Below are positions 52,485 to 61,303 of a DNA stretch of 64,000 nucleotides, in pieces. This DNA comes from Acidobacteriota bacterium (GTDB lineage Bacteria > Acidobacteriota > Blastocatellia > RBC074), in assembly GCA_018269055.1 (NCBI GenBank), contig JAFDVI010000024.1, forward strand, positions 186,001-250,000, written 5' to 3'. Positions within the stretch are counted from its first letter, which is position 1; each line of letters begins with the position of its first letter. The position numbers and the translations under genes were made by a program. The notes beneath the pieces were generated by a model that saw only the letters and a program-made list of their open reading frames with translations, searched no databases and had not been told where the DNA came from.

Positions 52485-55400
52485 TCAGTCATCGCTGCCA
52501 ATCAGAACGAACCCCGCCCAGTAGAAAGGATGCCCATATCGCCGATCCTTCATCATCTTGAGCATGGCAAGCCTTAACGCATCCGCTTTCACGATTTTCT
52601 TCTCGTCCTTTGTTTGTCGAAGTTCCTGGTAAAAGCCCGTCATCCAGTCGGCGGTGCTGGCTGAATTGACTTTCCACTGGCTGACTACTGCCGCGCGGCA
52701 GCCGGCGGCGAAAAAAGCCCACGACATACCGATCATTCCTTCGCCTGCTCCCACTCTGCCCCTGGCGGTTTCGCAGGCGGACAGCACAACTAGGTCCGCA
52801 TTGAGTTCCAGGTTCAAAATCTCACGCGCTTCCAGCAGACCATCGTTCTCTCCATCACCATCAGCGTTTGAGAAAAGTAAATATGAGTAGAGCGGATGAT
52901 TGTTATCGAGAACACCGTGCGTGGCGCAGTGGATGATACTGTGCGTGGCCGCCTGAGACTTGAACGTTTTTTCATCGGCGTTTGCGCCAATAAAGATGTC
53001 GCTGCGGTTTGCCGCAAAGAATTGGGTCAGCGACCTGACTTCTGTCTCCGCATCGGGTAGAGCAACAAGCCTCTCACCATTTCTTGTTTCCTGAAGCCCT
53101 ATAGGGGAGTTGGCTTCGGTCAATGGATTAGCAAACGCCAGCAGTGAAATCTGCCGATCACCCACGCCTCTTCGCCCGTCCAACTCTCTCAACACGCGCA
53201 GCGACGGCGAGAAGAAAATGGAGGAGTCTTCAATCAGATAATGATTTTCTCTGGCCTGCAAAGCCTGAAATGGCAGTTCCCACAACACCCCGTCGGGAAC
53301 AATCCCGATTGTGCTGATTCCCAGCAGTTGTGACTCTGCCGGCTTGATCAGCAGGTCATAAAGCTCTCTGGACGGCTCAGCAAAATCAGGATGCCTGCTG
53401 GCGAGCATCTGCCGAAATCTGTCCACCATCCTCTTCAAATCTTTCTCTACGATATTGATGGGATAGACCTTCAGATCGAAGCTACGACTCGGCGATTGGT
53501 TCGACAGCAGAAACAGATAGCATCGTTCTTTCGTGACGACATAATCAAGCAGGGCTGTCTTTTGATTCGGAACCAACCTGCTCAGACCATCCGGTTTGAG
53601 CGCGCCGATCTGCCCAGGCAGCGTTTTCCATTCGGGATGTGCTGCGTGAAAAACGTCCTGAAAGGAAGCGTACTTCAGCCGGGCGGCATCAAGCCTTGCG
53701 TTGAGTTGCTCAAGCTGAGCTGGGTCGGCAGATTTCTTCAGCCTTTCTTGTCTGATTTCATTGTTGATTGCAATGATCGCCTGGTTGAGTTGCCGTTCTT
53801 CCTTCTTCTCGCTGGGCGTCATTACGCTCGCGGATCGAAATCTGCCGCCGCTTAGAATATCGAGCAGGACGCGACCTTTGGCTCTCTCCGTGTACATCAA
53901 GGCTTCGGTCAACTTGTTTTGCTCGATGAGCAGTTCAATGAGCGCGTGATACGCTGCGACTTTCTTCTCGAAGAAAAGCAGTCGCCCCTGCTCCTGGCCT
54001 GTCACACGCTCGCGCATTGTCTCCACTTGCTCGACAGCTTGCGCAAGAGTATTCAATGCGAGGTCCGTTTTCTTCTGTTTGATGTAAGCCTTGCCCAGCG
54101 TCGTGGCGGTCAGGTAAGAAAGTTTCGGCAGTCCGAGCTTTCGGGCAATTTTCAATGCGTCTTCAGACAGAGCAACTGCGTCGGCGTAGTTGCGCAGATC
54201 GTGATGCACCTCCGCCTTACGCCACAGGATTTCAGCGATTCGCGTTTGATCCCCAACCTGTTCAGCCAAAGAGAGGCCCAAGTCAAGAACTTCCATGGCA
54301 GCTTTGAACTCGCCCTTTTCCCTGTAAACTGCTCCCATTCCCTGACGCGCGGCAATGAGAACATCTTTGTCGGACTCTTCCATCTGCTCAATGCTTTTCC
54401 TGAAGCTCTCAAGCGCTTGATCGAAATTTCCTTGCCTCTGGTGCGTCACTCCGACATTTTGCAGAACAAGCGCGGCCTCGGCTTGATTTGAGCTTCTCTT
54501 GTAGGCTTCGAGGCTTTGCCCGAAAAAACCGAGCGCCTTTGCATAGTCCTCCTGCTCCAAATACAGAAGGCCAATGCTGTTGATTATGCGCGCTGTGAGA
54601 TCGTGATACGGCAGCTTCCTGGCGGTCTGGAAGGCTTTGTTCAAGAACAGGAGCGCCTGAACGTTGTCGCCCATCGCCTTATGCACCCGGCCCAGTTCCG
54701 CAAGGTTTTCAGCCTGCTGAAAACCGTATCTGACAGCACCCAACTCCTGATACAGCGTGGTTGACTTTTGCAGATACTCGATTGCTTGCGAGTAATTGCC
54801 ATCCTGGCTGAAGAGAGTGGCGAGCGTTGAAAGCGCGCCCGCAACGCCGTATTGGTCGGGCAACACGCCAACCGGCTCACTTAAATTCTTTACTGCCTCC
54901 GCCATCGCAAGAGATTGCTCCGAATAAGACTTGGCTTGTTTGTAATCTCGTGCGTAGAGGTAAAGCGCGCCGATGTCGCTTAAGACGTAGATCAAGTCTC
55001 GCCTCGCGCCCACAGACTCGAAGAGCCTTTTGCTTTCGAGGCACGACCGGATCGCCTCAGTAGTTTTCCCCAGCCCGGAATACGTTCGGCCAATGTTGTA
55101 ATGGGTGCTCGCCAGCAGTCTCGCGTCTTTCAGGTGGTCAGCCACAGCGAGAGCGATGTCGTACAACGCGAGCGAGTGGTCCGCGCCCTTGTCGTAGTAT
55201 GAGTCCGCAGCTTTGGCGATCAACTTTTCCCAAAGGCGTTTCGTGACGAGGGATTGATGCTGCTGTATAAGCGTTCGGATGGATGGCTGTTGATGATTGC
55301 CGATCTTCACCAATGCGGTGATTAGCTCTTCCTCGGTTTGAACGGTTTCGGTCTGCTGACCGGCCTGGCTGGTCGAGGGTAGAACAAGTACCGTGAAGCA

Positions 55401-55490
55401 AAGCAGAAAGAAGAAAGAAAAATACCGGGAGAGCGGCAACACCCTCCCGGCCCGTTTGGGAAATTGTCGTTGCAGGATGCCTTGCGCCAT
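52485..55490 (-). CDS. Secreted or membrane-anchored CHAT-domain protease with TPR repeats
   Basis: A 1001-residue protein. A hydrophobic signal or anchor at about 22-42 is followed by about 10 TPR repeats (about 85-520; for example 'LASTHYNIGRTYSGLGKTTE', 'DYAKALGFFGQSLEAYKRSS'). A linker helix and a C-terminal CHAT domain (caspase-like, clan CD) follow. The catalytic His is in 'HSIIHCATHGVLDNNHPLYS' and the Cys in 'DLVVLSACETARGRVGAGEG', with 'GMSWAFFAAGCRAAVVSQWK' after it. CHAT proteins with TPRs act as proteases in signalling and defence. The minus-strand order is S9 peptidase, small peptide, CHAT, so these form one unit. The sigma/anti-sigma pair points at it from the other side. Its protein target is unknown. 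Confidence 0.88.
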   Translation of the reverse strand: MAQGILQRQFPKRAGRVLPLSRYFSFFFLLCFTVLVLPSTSQAGQQTETVQTEEELITALVKIGNHQQPSIRTLIQQHQSLVTKRLWEKLIAKAADSYYDKGADHSLALYDIALAVADHLKDARLLASTHYNIGRTYSGLGKTTEAIRSCLESKRLFESVGARRDLIYVLSDIGALYLYARDYKQAKSYSEQSLAMAEAVKNLSEPVGVLPDQYGVAGALSTLATLFSQDGNYSQAIEYLQKSTTLYQELGAVRYGFQQAENLAELGRVHKAMGDNVQALLFLNKAFQTARKLPYHDLTARIINSIGLLYLEQEDYAKALGFFGQSLEAYKRSSNQAEAALVLQNVGVTHQRQGNFDQALESFRKSIEQMEESDKDVLIAARQGMGAVYREKGEFKAAMEVLDLGLSLAEQVGDQTRIAEILWRKAEVHHDLRNYADAVALSEDALKIARKLGLPKLSYLTATTLGKAYIKQKKTDLALNTLAQAVEQVETMRERVTGQEQGRLLFFEKKVAAYHALIELLIEQNKLTEALMYTERAKGRVLLDILSGGRFRSASVMTPSEKKEERQLNQAIIAINNEIRQERLKKSADPAQLEQLNARLDAARLKYASFQDVFHAAHPEWKTLPGQIGALKPDGLSRLVPNQKTALLDYVVTKERCYLFLLSNQSPSRSFDLKVYPINIVEKDLKRMVDRFRQMLASRHPDFAEPSRELYDLLIKPAESQLLGISTIGIVPDGVLWELPFQALQARENHYLIEDSSIFFSPSLRVLRELDGRRGVGDRQISLLAFANPLTEANSPIGLQETRNGERLVALPDAETEVRSLTQFFAANRSDIFIGANADEKTFKSQAATHSIIHCATHGVLDNNHPLYSYLLFSNADGDGENDGLLEAREILNLELNADLVVLSACETARGRVGAGEGMIGMSWAFFAAGCRAAVVSQWKVNSASTADWMTGFYQELRQTKDEKKIVKADALRLAMLKMMKDRRYGHPFYWAGFVLIGSDD

Positions 55491-55527
55491 ATCATGAAAC
55501 TCCAGATGGCTTCACGCGAGGCTGCTG

Positions 55528-55722
55528 TCACCACCAGATACCACACAGAATTGCAAGGATGGTATCCATTGTTGACGGCGGCGGCGGCGGCGGCGCCCCC
55601 TTCTTTTCGGTGCCTCCTTGAGGATCCCCAGTATCAGCGTAGGTCGTGGTCGAACCAACGCTCACGAACGCGAGCGCCAGCGCGAGAAACAGACTCGAAA
55701 AGATCAGTTTCTTTTTCTTCAT
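55528..55722 (-). CDS. Small secreted proline-rich peptide
   Basis: A 64-residue product. The start is 'MKKKKLIFSSLFLALALAFV', a clear Sec signal with likely cleavage after TYA-D (about residue 29). The predicted mature peptide is about 35 residues, with a Gly/Lys part, six consecutive prolines and a hydrophobic end, 'STMDTILAILCGIWW', with a single Cys and a Trp-Trp terminus. GGAG lies before ATG 55722. The gene begins 1 base after the S9 peptidase stop and ends 37 bases before the CHAT start, so it is embedded in a protease operon. This suggests a processed signal or substrate peptide. No family known to me. Confidence 0.7.
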   Translation of the reverse strand: MKKKKLIFSSLFLALALAFVSVGSTTTYADTGDPQGGTEKKGAPPPPPPSTMDTILAILCGIWW

Positions 55723-55723
55723 G

Positions 55724-57760
55724 TTACTTCTCCAATTTGGGCCGTTTTGAAGACGGCGATTGTTGATTGTTCTCTTGCCGGAGCAAATGTTCCTGGGCAA
55801 AGAGGATGATCGAATACAACCGGAAGTCCCGGTTGCCTTGTTTGACGAAGGTGTGGCCTTCATCACCTGCCAGCACATACCAGACAGATGTGCCTTGTCG
55901 CTTCGCAGCGTTGACTATGGCGTCCGCTTCGCTGGCGGCAACCCGCGGGTCATTCTTTCCCTGAATAATCAGCAACGGTTTTTTGATCTTGCGAATGTTG
56001 TTGAGCGGCGCAGTTCGTTCCATAAACGCTTTGATCTTCGGGTCTCGCTCATCGCCGAATTCCGCCCGCCGCAAATCACGCCGCCATCCTTCGGTGCGTT
56101 CGATAAACGTCGCCAGGTTCGTCGCCCCCGAATCCGAAATTGCGCCTCTGATGCGGTCGTCGTATTTCGCCGCCACGGAAAGCGACATATAACCGCCATA
56201 GCTCGATCCCTGCACAAGAACGCGATCAGCATCGAGGTCAGGTTGTTTTTTGATCCAGTCGAGTAAGGCGCCGATGTCTTTCACCGCATCTTCGCGCTGC
56301 CCGCCATTGTCGAGGTCGAGGAACTTCTTTCCGTACCCTGTCGAGCCGCGCACGTTGGGGTAAATCTTGACGATACCAAGTTCGTTGATGAAATAGTTGT
56401 CTTCGTAGCCGAAGACGGGGCGATATTGCTCTTCCGGGCCGCCGTGAATATCAATGATGACAGGGCGCTTGCCGGTGAATCCGGTTGACGGGCGATAGAG
56501 AAAGCCAGAAATCATTTTGCCGTCGAAGCTCTTCCACTGAATCAGTTCCGGCAATGGCAGCTTCTCCAGGTCGAGGCCGCCGTTGACGCTTTTCGTCCAA
56601 TGCTCGACCTTGCCGGTCTTCGCATCCAGCGAATAAATGTCATTCGGCGTGCGCGGGGACTTGAGATTGAAAGCAAGCTCAGTCGAGTTACTATGCCATT
56701 TGAGATCGGAGATGACGCCGACCGGCAGATCGCCCGCCGGTTTGTAATTGCCGCCCTCGGTATGGAGCAGGTAAAGACGAGAGACGCCATTTTCATTGAC
56801 GCCAAAAGCCAGTGTCTTTCCATCGGGTGAAAGCTGGAACTCATCCACGTCCCAGTTGATTGCGTCCGTCAAACTCTTGAATTGGCCGCTGGAGAGATTC
56901 AGGTAAGCTAGCCGACGGACATCGGCCCCACGGTCAGTGATGACGAAAATGCCTTTGCCATCTTTGCTGAACAGCGGAGAGTCATAATATTCATCAGCTT
57001 TCTCGGCATTCCCGGACAAGAGACGCTTTTCGCCCTTTTCCACATCAACCAGCCAGAGCCGGCTCGTGGTGTTTCCGATGAACTCGCAGAAAGCCACCTG
57101 CGTGTCGTCGGGCGACCAGCCAAACGCCTTCAAATAGTTCCCGGTGGACTCGACCAACAATCGGCGGCTTTTCGGATCGAACGGATTGATGATGACCAGA
57201 CTGACGCCGCTTCCTTTCGACGGCGAAAAGCTCCAGACAACGCGTTCGCCAGAGTGAGACCACACCGGCTCGGTATTCCTCGATTTTTCCTCTGATAGAA
57301 GTGTGCTTGCGCGGGTCGCTGGGTTGTAAAGAAACATCTGAAACGATTCGTCGCCATTCGCATCGCGGTTGTAGACCGCATACTTCGCCTGCGGCTGAAA
57401 ATACACGTCATACACATCGCCGAACGGCAGATAGACCCAGTTCTTTTGTGAACCGGCGGGCGCTTCGACGCGCGCAACCCACGCTGCGCTCGAAATTCCT
57501 TTGACCCACAGCTCTCGTTTTTCGGGATGCCAGCCAGCCAGCGGAAGGCCGTATGCGCCCAGATAGCGTTTCACTTCCTTCGCCAATGAAGACGGGACTT
57601 TGGGAACGCCAGACACCTCCATGCTCTTGGGCGGCGCAATTTCATCACCTTGTGCGGTAGCGCCGCGCGGCAAAGCGACCAACGACAGGACAACGGCACA
57701 GACCGCTATCCACAGATATTCCGAAAGCAGATTGAACCGACAACGTGTTTGCGTTGACAT
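55724..57760 (-). CDS. S9 family peptidase (acylaminoacyl-/dipeptidyl-peptidase type)
   Basis: A 678-residue serine peptidase of the prolyl oligopeptidase clan. A signal or anchor helix (about 15-37) is followed by a beta-propeller of roughly residues 70-420 ('NGDESFQMFLYNPATRASTL'-type blades, 'LSPDGKTLAFGVNENGVSRL'). The C-terminal alpha/beta hydrolase starts at 'KRPVIIDIHGGPEEQYRPVF', with the nucleophile Ser in 'VLVQGSSYGGYMSLSVAAKY', Asp in 'LLIIQGKNDPRVAASEADAI' and His in 'YVLAGDEGHTFVKQGN'. It probably trims short peptides in the periplasm. The second ATG of an ATGATG at 57763/57760 has better spacing to GGAG. It is first gene of the peptide-CHAT operon. Confidence 0.92.
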   Translation of the reverse strand: MSTQTRCRFNLLSEYLWIAVCAVVLSLVALPRGATAQGDEIAPPKSMEVSGVPKVPSSLAKEVKRYLGAYGLPLAGWHPEKRELWVKGISSAAWVARVEAPAGSQKNWVYLPFGDVYDVYFQPQAKYAVYNRDANGDESFQMFLYNPATRASTLLSEEKSRNTEPVWSHSGERVVWSFSPSKGSGVSLVIINPFDPKSRRLLVESTGNYLKAFGWSPDDTQVAFCEFIGNTTSRLWLVDVEKGEKRLLSGNAEKADEYYDSPLFSKDGKGIFVITDRGADVRRLAYLNLSSGQFKSLTDAINWDVDEFQLSPDGKTLAFGVNENGVSRLYLLHTEGGNYKPAGDLPVGVISDLKWHSNSTELAFNLKSPRTPNDIYSLDAKTGKVEHWTKSVNGGLDLEKLPLPELIQWKSFDGKMISGFLYRPSTGFTGKRPVIIDIHGGPEEQYRPVFGYEDNYFINELGIVKIYPNVRGSTGYGKKFLDLDNGGQREDAVKDIGALLDWIKKQPDLDADRVLVQGSSYGGYMSLSVAAKYDDRIRGAISDSGATNLATFIERTEGWRRDLRRAEFGDERDPKIKAFMERTAPLNNIRKIKKPLLIIQGKNDPRVAASEADAIVNAAKRQGTSVWYVLAGDEGHTFVKQGNRDFRLYSIILFAQEHLLRQENNQQSPSSKRPKLEK

Positions 57761-58035
57761 CATCGCTCCATGAAATCGTGAGTGAGGAGGAATGGTTTTG
57801 TGGGGGATTGTTTCTAATCCTGTTTTACGGCCTGAACCTCGCGGCGTCCTTCGTTGGATGGGGCAACTCAATCGTTCTGGACGCTTCGGTATTTTCTCAC
57901 TTCAGCAATAGACGGCAGAAAGGCTTTCCCATTTCACCGGGTCGAAAAAATAATCTCGTGCAGTTTTACCGCCGCGCGTGAAATTGCCGCTGCGATCTGC
58001 CGTCCTGTACTTACGCGGCTTCCGCAGGAGTGGAT

Positions 58036-59499
58036 ATGCAATCTCACGAAACTCGCAACAGCACGACAGAACGCCGGTCGCTAATTATCGCCTCTAATCA
58101 GGCGATGACCACGTCGCTTCGGAAGATTTTGGAACAGGCGGAATGGCAGGTTGAGATGGGCCGCGATCAGGATGAGTTCGATCTGCTGGCTGAGCAGCAC
58201 TCGTGGCTGCTGGTCATCATCGTGTGCGAACGCGGCTCGAGTGAGTTGCTGAAGATACTGCAATCCTTGCAGCCGGCGATTGCGAGCGAAACGACATCAG
58301 CCATTGTCATCGCTGAACAGCTTTCGATCAGCGATGCGATTCTCTGTACGCGCAACGGCGCGCTGGATTATCTAAGCTGGCCGATCATTCCAAGCCAACT
58401 GCTTGAAATCGCGGAACGCGCCTACCGGTTGGCAGAATACGCCGTCCTGAAGAGCCAGGCGCAATCCGTGAATGAGGCAAGAAGCGAAGATGCAACGGCG
58501 AAGACCAATCAAGGTGGCCGGGCAATGATTGGAAGCTCCATCGCAATGATCGAGCTTTCCAAACAAATCGTCAGAATCGCGCGCTCGCCGGAGCTGCGTG
58601 TGTTTATTAACGGCGAGACCGGCACGGGCAAGGAAGTCGTGGCTCGACTCCTTCACGACCTCAGTGGACGCAGTGGCGCTTTTCTGCCGGTAAATTGCGC
58701 GGCGACGGTCGAAAGTCTGCTTGAGTCCGATTTGTTTGGTCACGAAAAAGGCGCGTTCACCGGGGCGCACGCGACGAAGAAAGGGCTATGGGAAGAGGCT
58801 GCGAGCGGTACGCTCTTTCTGGATGAGATCACCGAGACATCGCCGACGGTGCAGGCGAAACTCCTGCGCGTTTTGCAGGAGGGCGTGATTCGGCGGGTCG
58901 GGTCGAATCGTGAGATCAAGGTCTCCGCGCGTGTGGTTGCGGCTTCCAATCGTGACATCGAGCAAGCGGTCAGAGAAGGAACTTTTCGCCGTGATCTCTA
59001 TTACCGCCTCGGGCAGGTGCTACGGCTGCCGCCCTTGCGCGAACGGCTGGAAGACATCCCGCTGCTCGTCGCGCATTTCTGTCAACGCGCGACGAGAGAA
59101 ATTATCGTCACCGACGAAGCAATGGAACTGCTTTGCGCTTACGAATGGCCTGGCAACGTGCGGGAGCTTGAAAGCGTAATTCAGCAACTCGTCACGTTTT
59201 CAGGCCGCTTTGTCTTCCGCGAAGACGTGCTCCGCCACATCAACGTCGCCAACCCAAAACAACGAAAAGTCAATCTGCCATTCTGGAGCGCGATGAACAG
59301 TCTTCTGCGTGACGAATGGCCGTCAATTCGCGATCTGCGAAACTGGTATGTGACGCAGGCTTATCTTTACTTCGGGCAGGAATCGGTGGTGGCTCGTTAT
59401 CTGGGAATGGATGCGCGCACGGTAAGCACGATTCTGGAAGAAGTGGCTGAGAGCAATGAGTCTCTGCGCGGCATCATTGATTCAGGCGATAAAGAGTGA
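58036..59499 (+). CDS. Sigma-54-dependent transcriptional activator with degenerate receiver domain
   Basis: A 487-residue AAA+ activator. The N-terminal 120 residues follow a receiver-like layout ('RRSLIIASNQAMTTSLRKIL', 'SWLLVIIVCERGSSELLKIL'), but the phospho-acceptor Asp is not at its usual place, so control may not be by phosphorylation. The central domain has Walker A 'VFINGETGTGKEVVARLLHD', the sigma-54 contact loop 'HEKGAFTGAHATKKGLW', Walker B 'GTLFLDEITETS' and the R-finger region 'GTFRRDLYYRLGQVLRLPPL', then 'YEWPGNVRELESVIQQL'. The C-terminal end (about 435-475) forms a divergent HTH ('QESVVARYLGMDARTVSTIL'). ATG 58036 after AGGAG. It is divergent from the S9-peptide-CHAT operon, so it may control it; no clear -24/-12 promoter was found. 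Confidence 0.88.
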   Translation: MQSHETRNSTTERRSLIIASNQAMTTSLRKILEQAEWQVEMGRDQDEFDLLAEQHSWLLVIIVCERGSSELLKILQSLQPAIASETTSAIVIAEQLSISDAILCTRNGALDYLSWPIIPSQLLEIAERAYRLAEYAVLKSQAQSVNEARSEDATAKTNQGGRAMIGSSIAMIELSKQIVRIARSPELRVFINGETGTGKEVVARLLHDLSGRSGAFLPVNCAATVESLLESDLFGHEKGAFTGAHATKKGLWEEAASGTLFLDEITETSPTVQAKLLRVLQEGVIRRVGSNREIKVSARVVAASNRDIEQAVREGTFRRDLYYRLGQVLRLPPLRERLEDIPLLVAHFCQRATREIIVTDEAMELLCAYEWPGNVRELESVIQQLVTFSGRFVFREDVLRHINVANPKQRKVNLPFWSAMNSLLRDEWPSIRDLRNWYVTQAYLYFGQESVVARYLGMDARTVSTILEEVAESNESLRGIIDSGDKE

Positions 59500-59511
59500 C
59501 TGTGGAAACAA

Positions 59512-59922
59512 TCACGACCTGGCGCGAAAGACATCGTTCTCTTTGTCGTAAGTCAGCAGATCCGCTTCGCCGTGCATGATTCTCAAATCGCGCGGCATGG
59601 AAACGATGGCGGGATGATATTGAAGCCCCTTGTTTTCGAGAAGAGATTTGATCGCCTCAAGCCCTGATTCAGCGCGGCGCGTCAGCTTCTCGCGTTCCTC
59701 CGGCAACGGCTCACCCGCATAGCAAAGCGTGCGACCCATCGGCATCGCGCAGTAGCGCACGACCGCTCCCGTGTCTTGAAAGAATGGCGAAGAGACAATG
59801 GCCTCGATCATCCAACTGCCGGCTTGTGACGGTTGCGATTCTTCAATCAACCCGACGTAGATTAAGTCTTTCGCCGTGAGTTCCTGAAGGAGTCCCGAAA
59901 GCGTGGTGTATCCGACGTACAT
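59512..59922 (-). CDS. Hypothetical protein in the PRTRC operon
   Basis: A 136-residue soluble protein: 'MYVGYTTLSGLLQELTAKDL', 'VGLIEESQPSQAGSWMIEAI', then 'LLENKGLQYHPAIVSMPRDL' and an acidic end. The first part sits in the alpha/beta style of small island proteins, with no motif I can name. ATG 59922 is chosen because AAGGGG lies about 8 bases upstream; a longer frame to 60075 has no ribosome site. It is the last gene of the minus-strand PRTRC run and converges on the sigma-54 activator. Confidence 0.55.
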   Translation of the reverse strand: MYVGYTTLSGLLQELTAKDLIYVGLIEESQPSQAGSWMIEAIVSSPFFQDTGAVVRYCAMPMGRTLCYAGEPLPEEREKLTRRAESGLEAIKSLLENKGLQYHPAIVSMPRDLRIMHGEADLLTYDKENDVFRARS

Positions 59923-59998
59923 CTTGATGCCCCTTTCCCGAAAGAATTTGGTCAGCCTGTTACGGCCGTCTCCGCGAACTGCTCGCCGCTGGTTTCTT

Positions 59999-60391
59999 TC
60001 AGGAGATAAATTGCGGCAGCCAGCCAAGATCGTAATGATTGACGAAGGCAAGCAGCACATCTGGCAGATCAACAACGAACTCTTTGGGAAATTCGATGAA
60101 CGTGTAGAGCGGTTTCACAAATGACGCCGACAGAGCTTCCGCAACTTGCCGTTCGGCGGTGCGAACGTATTGATCGCCGATGACGGATTGCGGGAGTGCC
60201 CTGGCGAGCGGGCACAGCAGGCTCAACTCGTCTGCTGTGTCCGGCGCAGCGCCTTTGGGAATCTCCGTCAGCAGAGTCAGGCCACAACGCGCGCGGACGG
60301 CATTGATGTATTGCAGCGTCAAGGAAAGTTCTTCGTCGCTCATCACGTTCCTTTCTTGCGTCATTGCTTCGCCCGTCTGACCGGGTTTCAT
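59999..60391 (-). CDS. Hypothetical protein following the PRTRC ThiF gene
   Basis: A 130-residue protein with an N-terminal helix 'SDEELSLTLQYINAVRARCG', 'LTLLTEIPKGAAPDTADELS', 'CPLARALPQSVIGDQYVRTA' and 'TFIEFPKEFVVDLPDVLLAF'. No family recognised. ATG 60391 overlaps the thiF stop as ATGA with GGAAGGG upstream, indicating coupling; ATG 60343, with its own AAAGGA, is an alternative giving 114 residues. It was probably co-acquired with the cassette. Confidence 0.6.
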   Translation of the reverse strand: MKPGQTGEAMTQERNVMSDEELSLTLQYINAVRARCGLTLLTEIPKGAAPDTADELSLLCPLARALPQSVIGDQYVRTAERQVAEALSASFVKPLYTFIEFPKEFVVDLPDVLLAFVNHYDLGWLPQFIS

Positions 60392-61299
60392 CGTTTGCCC
60401 TTCCGTGATTGACTCGCCTTTGCCTTGGCAGGAAGGAAGCGTTGAATCTGCTCAGGCGTGATGTAGGAGTTGCGCACCGCTCCGCTCGCCAGATCAAACC
60501 AAGTGGCGAAGCGGCGCAGGTTCTGATGAATGAGCAGCCTCGCCAGATAGTCAGCGGCTTCCGCAGCGACGCGCTGGTTGACGATCAACCCTTGCGCATT
60601 GGCGAGCGCCAGTTCCGCGCACGATAGATTGTGATGGCTCAATTCTTCCGGTTGAGGTTTGAGCAGATCAGGGCATTGCAGAGCAGGGCTGGGCAGGTGC
60701 TGGCAGAACCCATCCAGCGGGAAAGCGTAGCGGAGCGCACGTGGATCGTTCGTTGAGCCGATCAGCACCTGACCGGATTCGCGCTGATTGCCGCAGTCCA
60801 GCCACCAGACGTGCGGAGGCGAATCTACCGAATTGGCGGCGAGCGTTTTGGCAAGCTCTTGGCGCGCCGCCGCGTTGTCCACGCAACCGATCACTACCAT
60901 CAGCCGATTCCAGCGGGAGCCGATCATCTCGGCCTTGAAATGATCGGTGATCGCGCCAATCTCAATGCCCCAGGCAAGGCCGTAGCGCGCGGCCAGCGTT
61001 TGCGCTTTCGGAAACCTGAGTTCCGCATCGCAAAAGTTCTGGCGCGGGATGTTTTTGCTCTCGATAAGGTCGGGATCAGTGAAGAGTGCGCTTGTCTCGA
61101 TTCCGCTTTCGTTCAGCACGCGTGCGATTCGCGCGACGGACGGCGCGAGCCAGCTTCCTGTACCGCCGCAACCCACCATCACCAGTCGAACTTCCTGATG
61201 CGCAACGGTGATGACTCTCGCCGCATTCACAAACGAAAGATCGAGGCCGGGCGCAGCCGTTGGCTTTCTTCGGACGGTTTTGTGTCTACGCTGTGGCAT
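60388..61299 (-). CDS. PRTRC-system ThiF-family protein (E1-like)
   Basis: A 303-residue adenylating enzyme of the ThiF/MoeB/E1 group. It has 'VRLVMVGCGGTGSWLAPSVA' (nucleotide loop GxGxxG), 'TSALFTDPDLIESKNIPRQN' (D-x5-N-x2-RQ pattern that holds ATP-Mg), and 'LMVVIGCVDNAAARQELAKT' ('CVDN', usual for the family). Two later cysteines lie in 'PSPALQCPDLLKPQP' and 'HHNLSCAELALANAQG', and the C-terminus is basic. In the PRTRC set this E1-like protein is thought to activate the small ubiquitin-like protein C. The start is uncertain (61299, 61320 or TTG 61329); 61299 lies 4 bases after the stop of gene A. Confidence 0.88.
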   Translation of the reverse strand: MPQRRHKTVRRKPTAAPGLDLSFVNAARVITVAHQEVRLVMVGCGGTGSWLAPSVARIARVLNESGIETSALFTDPDLIESKNIPRQNFCDAELRFPKAQTLAARYGLAWGIEIGAITDHFKAEMIGSRWNRLMVVIGCVDNAAARQELAKTLAANSVDSPPHVWWLDCGNQRESGQVLIGSTNDPRALRYAFPLDGFCQHLPSPALQCPDLLKPQPEELSHHNLSCAELALANAQGLIVNQRVAAEAADYLARLLIHQNLRRFATWFDLASGAVRNSYITPEQIQRFLPAKAKASQSRKGKR

Positions 61300-61303
61300 C
61301 GTG

